From assembly GCA_003598085.1 (NCBI GenBank), contig QZKU01000140.1, positions 1 to 35,079 on the forward strand: DNA of 35,079 bases, given 5' to 3'. The notes under the pieces are model-generated. The model had not been told where the DNA came from. It searched no databases and was given only the letters and a program-made list of their open reading frames with translations. Numbering within the stretch: position 1 is the stretch's first letter; each line of letters starts with the position of its first letter. This document shows, piece by piece, positions 34,643 to 35,079 of this stretch. This DNA comes from Candidatus Abyssobacteria bacterium SURF_5 (GTDB lineage Bacteria > Abyssobacteria > SURF-5). The position numbers and the translations under genes were made by a program.

Positions 34643-35079
34643 AATCGCTTCCTTTCCTGCAAATCGCAATACGTTTTCCCTTAGTTTTGAGGCGGAAAAA
34701 GTTCCACCTTTCGATTCGGAAGCGCTAACTGCGAGCCGCCTGTTACTCGTTCTGTGTTTCTTTATGAGTCTGATGAAGCTGCGGAATGGATTGAGAAAAG
34801 GAAAATAGCATTGAAGATCGAAAACAATGTCGTTGGCGATAGAATGTCGTCGATTTCCATTAAGCATGTATCTTAACAACGAAATGAAATTACGCAAGAG
34901 GCGAGCAGACACGAGAGGGGATCTCTAGAAGACACGAATCATAAACAAGAAATCATGCGGCCGCTTCCTGCACGATAAAAAAAAGTAGCTCCTCACAAGA
35001 ATTTGTGGGTTAATTGTGGCATAGGAAGGTCTCCGAGCACGTGATAAAGGGCAAGCGAAAAGGTTTCAAATGTGCGGTA
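34643..35079. other. 5' region of the cytochrome gene, no gene seen
   Basis: There is no supported coding sequence. A weak minus-strand promoter candidate is present (TTGCGT, complement of 34892-34897, 16 bases, TAAGAT, complement of 34870-34875), which would give a leader of about 220 bases. The A/T-rich end of the window shows no repeat or RNA gene that I can support. Confidence 0.45.

Noticed and set aside
34643-34912. N-terminal extension of the cytochrome to 34912
   Set aside because: The signal peptide begins at the GTG at 34642, which has its own ribosome site; the extension would bury it.

Overview
The window carries 25 protein-coding genes that I support and no RNA genes. It suggests an uncultivated Gram-negative bacterium: there is a periplasmic HtrA protease, a lipoprotein signal, a Tat substrate, a multihaem c-type cytochrome and the futalosine route to menaquinone. 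The gene mix (rubrerythrin, Fe-S OYE-type reductase, hybrid PAS histidine kinase, probable selenoprotein rhodanese) resembles Desulfobacterota or a neighbouring candidate phylum, but the sequence alone does not fix the taxon. There is no phage, transposon, CRISPR or integration signature; this is chromosomal DNA arranged in short operons.

Layout. 42-3817: two minus-strand secreted proteins, a parallel beta-helix and a seven-repeat propeller-like protein. They share a C-terminal Fn3-like module that recurs in the cytochrome at 32138, and an orphan stump of it lies between them. 4330-6888 (+): an SGNH-like membrane protein, a small secreted protein and a DUF1573 protein. 6922-8376 (-): HtrA. 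8744-13058 (+): mqnE-mqnA-mqnC and a GH1 beta-glycosidase, tightly packed behind a good promoter. 13103-14664 (-): ureohydrolase and FHA protein. 14909-16933 (+): Tat-exported DUF362 protein, a 74-residue protein and rubrerythrin. 16999-18915 (-): aconitase, divergent from an OYE-family Fe-S flavoprotein (19115-20233) across a region holding three copies of one 8-bp word. 20425-20859 (+): a rhodanese lipoprotein read through an in-frame UGA. 20867-25209 (-): SagB-type flavoprotein, alpha/beta hydrolase and two GMC-type flavoproteins, divergent from a CocE/NonD hydrolase (25419-27209, +). 27516-30482 (+): a 988-residue hybrid histidine kinase. 30519-31847 (-): DUF1015. 32138-34642 (-): pentahaem cytochrome with a strong terminator.

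The strongest discovery is the rhodanese at 20425-20859. Its frame is cut by UGA exactly at the catalytic position, the C-terminal rhodanese motifs continue in the same frame, and a stem-loop with a 5' bulged U lies 13-33 bases after the UGA, as expected for a bacterial SECIS. It is most likely a selenocysteine sulfurtransferase that automatic annotation would truncate. Other points: an aconitase with Ser in place of one cluster Cys, an HtrA with Glu in place of the catalytic Asp, and a flavoenzyme operon whose GMC members carry cysteine clusters.
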